NCBI GenBank assembly: GCA_902783745.1
Contig: CACZRY010000190.1
Span: 1-7,530 of the forward strand
Direction: 5' to 3'
Source: an uncultured Erysipelotrichaceae bacterium
GTDB taxonomy: Bacteria; Bacillota_I; Bacilli_A; Acholeplasmatales; Anaeroplasmataceae
Length of the DNA stretch: 7,530 nucleotides
A program made the translations under genes and the position numbers. Position 1 is the first letter of the stretch, and each line of letters starts with the position of its first letter. Of this stretch, positions 6,279 to 7,530 are shown one piece after another. The notes beneath the pieces are model-generated. The model ran no database searches and was not told the DNA's origin. It saw nothing but the letters and a program-made list of their open reading frames with translations.

Positions 6279-7530
6279 ATGTCATTTTTGACCTTTCTTC
6301 AATCGTCTTCATTTAAGGTTGTTGATATCTTAATTTTCTTAGCCTTAATATTGGGTATGTCTAAACTTATGGGCCTTGGTGCTAAAAAGGTTGGATTACC
6401 TCAAGTAGTTGCATTACTACTTACAGGATTAATATTAGGCGCTTTAAGATTCATACCTCAAGTTAAAGATAATTTTTTAACTGATTCAGGTGTATCTGGT
6501 GTTAAATTCGTTGCTGAAATAGGTGTTGTTTTAATCTTGTTCAGTGCTGGTCTTGGTACTGATTTAAATCAAGTTAAAAGAACAGGTGTATCAGCACTTG
6601 TTATAACTGTGCTAGATGTAGTATTAGTTATGATATTAGGTATATTTGTTGTTGCGGCATTCAATAAATTTGATTGGAATGGCGAAGTAGCATTTATAAC
6701 AGATGCAAATGGTGATGACTTATACGTTAAAAATTATTGGAGCTGGATATTCTATGGTACAATCCTTACTGCAACATCTGTTTCAGTAACAGTCCAAACA
6801 ATGAAGGAATTAGGTAAGCTTAATTCTAAAATTGGTACAACAATTGTATCTGCAGCTATCCTAGATGATGTAATTGGAGTTATTATTTTGTCAATTGTAT
6901 TATCACTTGCTAAAAAGGGTGATGGTACTTCTGCAGCTGTTAATTTATTTAACGGTAATGGTATTTTAGTAAATGCATTCCAATTTATGGGTGTATTTGG
7001 AGTTATCTTATCTACTATCTTATTCTTCGCTTTTATTTTAGGCTTAGGATTCTTAGTTAAAAAGATATTCAAAAGAATAGAAAGAAAAAATCCTCATCAT
7101 AGAAGAATTCCAATCTATTCTTTAGCATTCTGCTTCCTAATCGCATTCTTCTCAGAATGGATGTTTGGTATTGCAGATATTACAGGTGCTTATTTTGCTG
7201 GATTAATTTTAGCAAATATGTCATCTACTCAATATATTGGTAGACGTACAGATATTATTTCATATATCTTATTCACACCAGTATTCTTTGCGAAAATAGG
7301 TTTAACTACTTTAGAGGATGTTAAATTCACATCCGAATATGGTATGGGCTTCTTACAATTCTTTGCGGTAGGTATGTGCCTTGTAATTGCCGCTATAGTT
7401 GGTAAATTCGTTGGTGCATCATTTGGTTCTCGTATTACAGGTAACACAACAAAAGATTCATTAAGATGTGGTGCTGCAATGACAGTAAGAGCTGAGGTAT
7501 GTTTAGTTTCAGCCGCAAAAGGTATAGATG
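6279..7530 (+). CDS. CPA2-family Na+/H+ antiporter, 3' end missing
   Basis: The first 417 residues of a polytopic inner-membrane antiporter are visible; the frame is open at the right edge. Hydrophobic segments lie at about 14-31, 40-57, 75-92, 104-127, 155-172, 187-210, 235-262, 279-296, 300-315, 327-345 and 357-380. CPA2 signatures are present: the unwound-helix motif TATSVSVTV (164-172), the ion-binding pair D196-D197 in AAILDDVIGV, ADITGAYFAGLILAN (299-313), TPVFFAKIGL (333-342), and MTVRAEVCLV (401-410) with the conserved arginine R404. The double aspartate favours electrogenic Na+/H+ exchange (NapA/NhaA-like) over Kef-type K+ efflux, which usually has Gln-Asp. Residues 129-154 form an acidic loop between two helices. 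Any C-terminal regulatory domain is out of view. The gene is divergent from the two-component operon and shares its regulatory region, so control by that system is plausible but not shown. Confidence 0.93.
   Translation, partial: MSFLTFLQSSSFKVVDILIFLALILGMSKLMGLGAKKVGLPQVVALLLTGLILGALRFIPQVKDNFLTDSGVSGVKFVAEIGVVLILFSAGLGTDLNQVKRTGVSALVITVLDVVLVMILGIFVVAAFNKFDWNGEVAFITDANGDDLYVKNYWSWIFYGTILTATSVSVTVQTMKELGKLNSKIGTTIVSAAILDDVIGVIILSIVLSLAKKGDGTSAAVNLFNGNGILVNAFQFMGVFGVILSTILFFAFILGLGFLVKKIFKRIERKNPHHRRIPIYSLAFCFLIAFFSEWMFGIADITGAYFAGLILANMSSTQYIGRRTDIISYILFTPVFFAKIGLTTLEDVKFTSEYGMGFLQFFAVGMCLVIAAIVGKFVGASFGSRITGNTTKDSLRCGAAMTVRAEVCLVSAAKGID

Noticed and set aside
6752..7072. Minus-strand open frame of 106 codons
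   Set aside because: It is antisense to the conserved core of the antiporter, including the DD motif. The Thr/Pro/Asn-rich translation is typical of the reverse of a membrane-protein gene.
7229..7447. Minus-strand open frame of 72 codons
   Set aside because: It is antisense to conserved antiporter helices and has no recognisable protein features.

Overview
The window is AT-rich (roughly 30% GC by eye) and densely packed. It reads as a low-GC Bacillota chromosome, perhaps a gut Erysipelotrichales or RF39-like lineage. Supporting signs are strong AGGAGG-type ribosome binding sites, near-consensus sigma-A promoters with TGn extended -10 elements, A/T-ending codons, and a histidine kinase subfamily I associate with gut Firmicutes. 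TGG encodes Trp and TGA is used as a stop, so the Mycoplasma code does not apply. The lineage is inference.

Layout: (1) 1-3075, minus strand: the first 1025 codons of a large DUF4011-type superfamily 1 helicase, cut by the left edge. (2) 3076-3203: its promoter, a 20-bp perfect palindrome just upstream of that promoter, and the terminator of the next operon. (3) 3204-6053, minus strand: a four-gene operon whose order of transcription is OmpR-family response regulator, membrane histidine kinase, DUF1653 protein, metallo-beta-lactamase-fold hydrolase. Every junction overlaps (ATGA, TAATG, TAATG). (4) 6054-6278: a divergent regulatory region with one promoter for each direction and two sets of 11-bp tandem repeats, the spacing expected for OmpR/PhoB-type regulators. 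(5) 6279-7530, plus strand: a CPA2-family cation/proton antiporter, cut by the right edge.

How the parts may work together: the kinase would sense an envelope signal through its roughly 160-residue outer domain and phosphorylate the regulator. The regulator could bind the tandem repeats to control its own operon and possibly the divergent antiporter. The two small cytoplasmic proteins made with the kinase have no known role in signalling. The helicase has its own promoter behind a terminator, so it appears to be a separate transcription unit.

I see no mobile element, CRISPR array, tRNA or rRNA. Nothing here is clearly a new system. The most distinctive points are the repeat architecture at 6112-6179, the coupling of DUF1653 and hydrolase genes to a two-component system, and the palindrome at the helicase promoter.
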